Shown: positions 63,569-64,000 of the stretch, piece after piece | Position numbering within the stretch: the stretch's first letter is position 1 | How the letters are laid out: every line of letters begins with the position of its first letter | Origin: Nereocystis luetkeana | Lineage: Eukaryota; Sar; Phaeophyceae; Laminariales; Laminariaceae | Direction of reading: 5' to 3' | DNA length: 64,000 nucleotides | Assembly (NCBI GenBank): GCA_031213475.1 | Contig: JARUPZ010000009.1 | Coordinates: forward strand, 10,635,601-10,699,600 | Position numbers and translations under genes: made by a program | The notes under the pieces: generated by a model | Databases searched by the model: none | What the model was told of the DNA's origin: nothing | The model's input: the letters and a program-made list of their open reading frames with translations, nothing else

Positions 63569-63840
63569 AAGGTCGCTTCTGGCTGAAAGGTCTCGACCCC
63601 ATGGGGTTTGCGATATATTCTATGGCGTGTTATCGCAGGGTCGCTTCCTGATCGATAGTAAATCGAAGCACTCATAAATCAGACAGCAGCAGCAGCAACA
63701 GCAGCAGCAGCAACAAACAACAGCACCAGCACCAGCAGCACTACTGCTGTGTGCCACCGAAGATGTGTCACTTTCGTCATTCCTATTGTTCTCGTGAAAT
63801 AATCCTAGCTAGCCTGTGAAAGAGTCTGGTGCATCATCAC

Positions 63841-63861
63841 TACTACTACTATTATTATTAA

Positions 63862-63958
<97 letters not shown>
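63841..63958 (+). repeat. (ATT)n microsatellite
   Basis: About 39 ATT units, pure after 63870. A short CAG-rich patch lies at 63686-63743. Confidence 0.98.
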
Positions 63959-63959
<1 letters not shown>

Positions 63960-64000
63960 CTCTTGCCATCTGACAATGTGCAGCATGATCTTCAACATGG

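Overview
This is eukaryotic nuclear DNA of mixed base composition, dominated by transposable elements and tandem repeats. One split gene is convincing: a Fringe/GT31-like type II membrane glycosyltransferase on the + strand (31714-51649). It has six coding exons, all junctions in phase 0, and three introns of about 3.8, 6.8 and 6.3 kb packed with miniature transposons. The huge repeat-filled introns and the retroelement types would suit a stramenopile, perhaps a brown alga. That assignment is an inference from general character, not a proof.

Layout. 1-0.67 kb: a decayed Ty3/gypsy-like pol fossil. 2.4-7.8 kb: LINE 3' ends, miniature elements, a tRNA-like SINE head, two tandem copies of an unclassified poly-G-linked repeat (F) and a second SINE. 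7.8-10 kb: a minisatellite built on AATTGTCCGGACAATT-like units that reverses orientation twice. 10-11.1 kb: the C-terminal zinc-finger plus restriction-like nuclease end of a retroelement. 11.6-21.7 kb: SINEs, miniature elements, a short-unit minisatellite (15.4-16.1 kb), a 305-bp tandem repeat (16.5-17.5 kb) and one weak two-exon gene candidate (13.3-13.8 kb). 21.8-25.9 kb: three copies of one LINE family, one carrying a reverse transcriptase frame that has lost its catalytic palm. 26-31.7 kb: more SINEs and miniature elements. 31.7-51.65 kb: the glycosyltransferase gene. 51.6-62.7 kb: a degenerate array whose repeat unit includes the last coding bases of that gene. An LTR retroelement with two 529-bp LTRs that I cannot tell apart by eye sits inside the array at 53901-60757. 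62.7-64 kb: repeat A, microsatellites and one weak exon candidate.

Two palindromic miniature families can be defined from the window. Family C (about 105 bp) ends in TTACGGGGG and duplicates TA; a nested copy at 42449-42555 proves this. Family B (89 bp) begins CCCTTTTAG and sits in TTAA, as piggyBac-type elements do. Two tRNA-derived SINE families share a central domain.

The most unusual signal is a micro-insertion. The 9- or 10-mers TACCAGGTA, TACCTGGTA, TACCCTGGTA and TACCAGGGTA occur about 31 times, against roughly half an occurrence expected for the 9-mers. In several repeat copies, comparison with sister copies shows that exactly CCWGG plus a duplicated TA was added at a TA. This looks like the excision scar of an unseen TA-targeting transposon.
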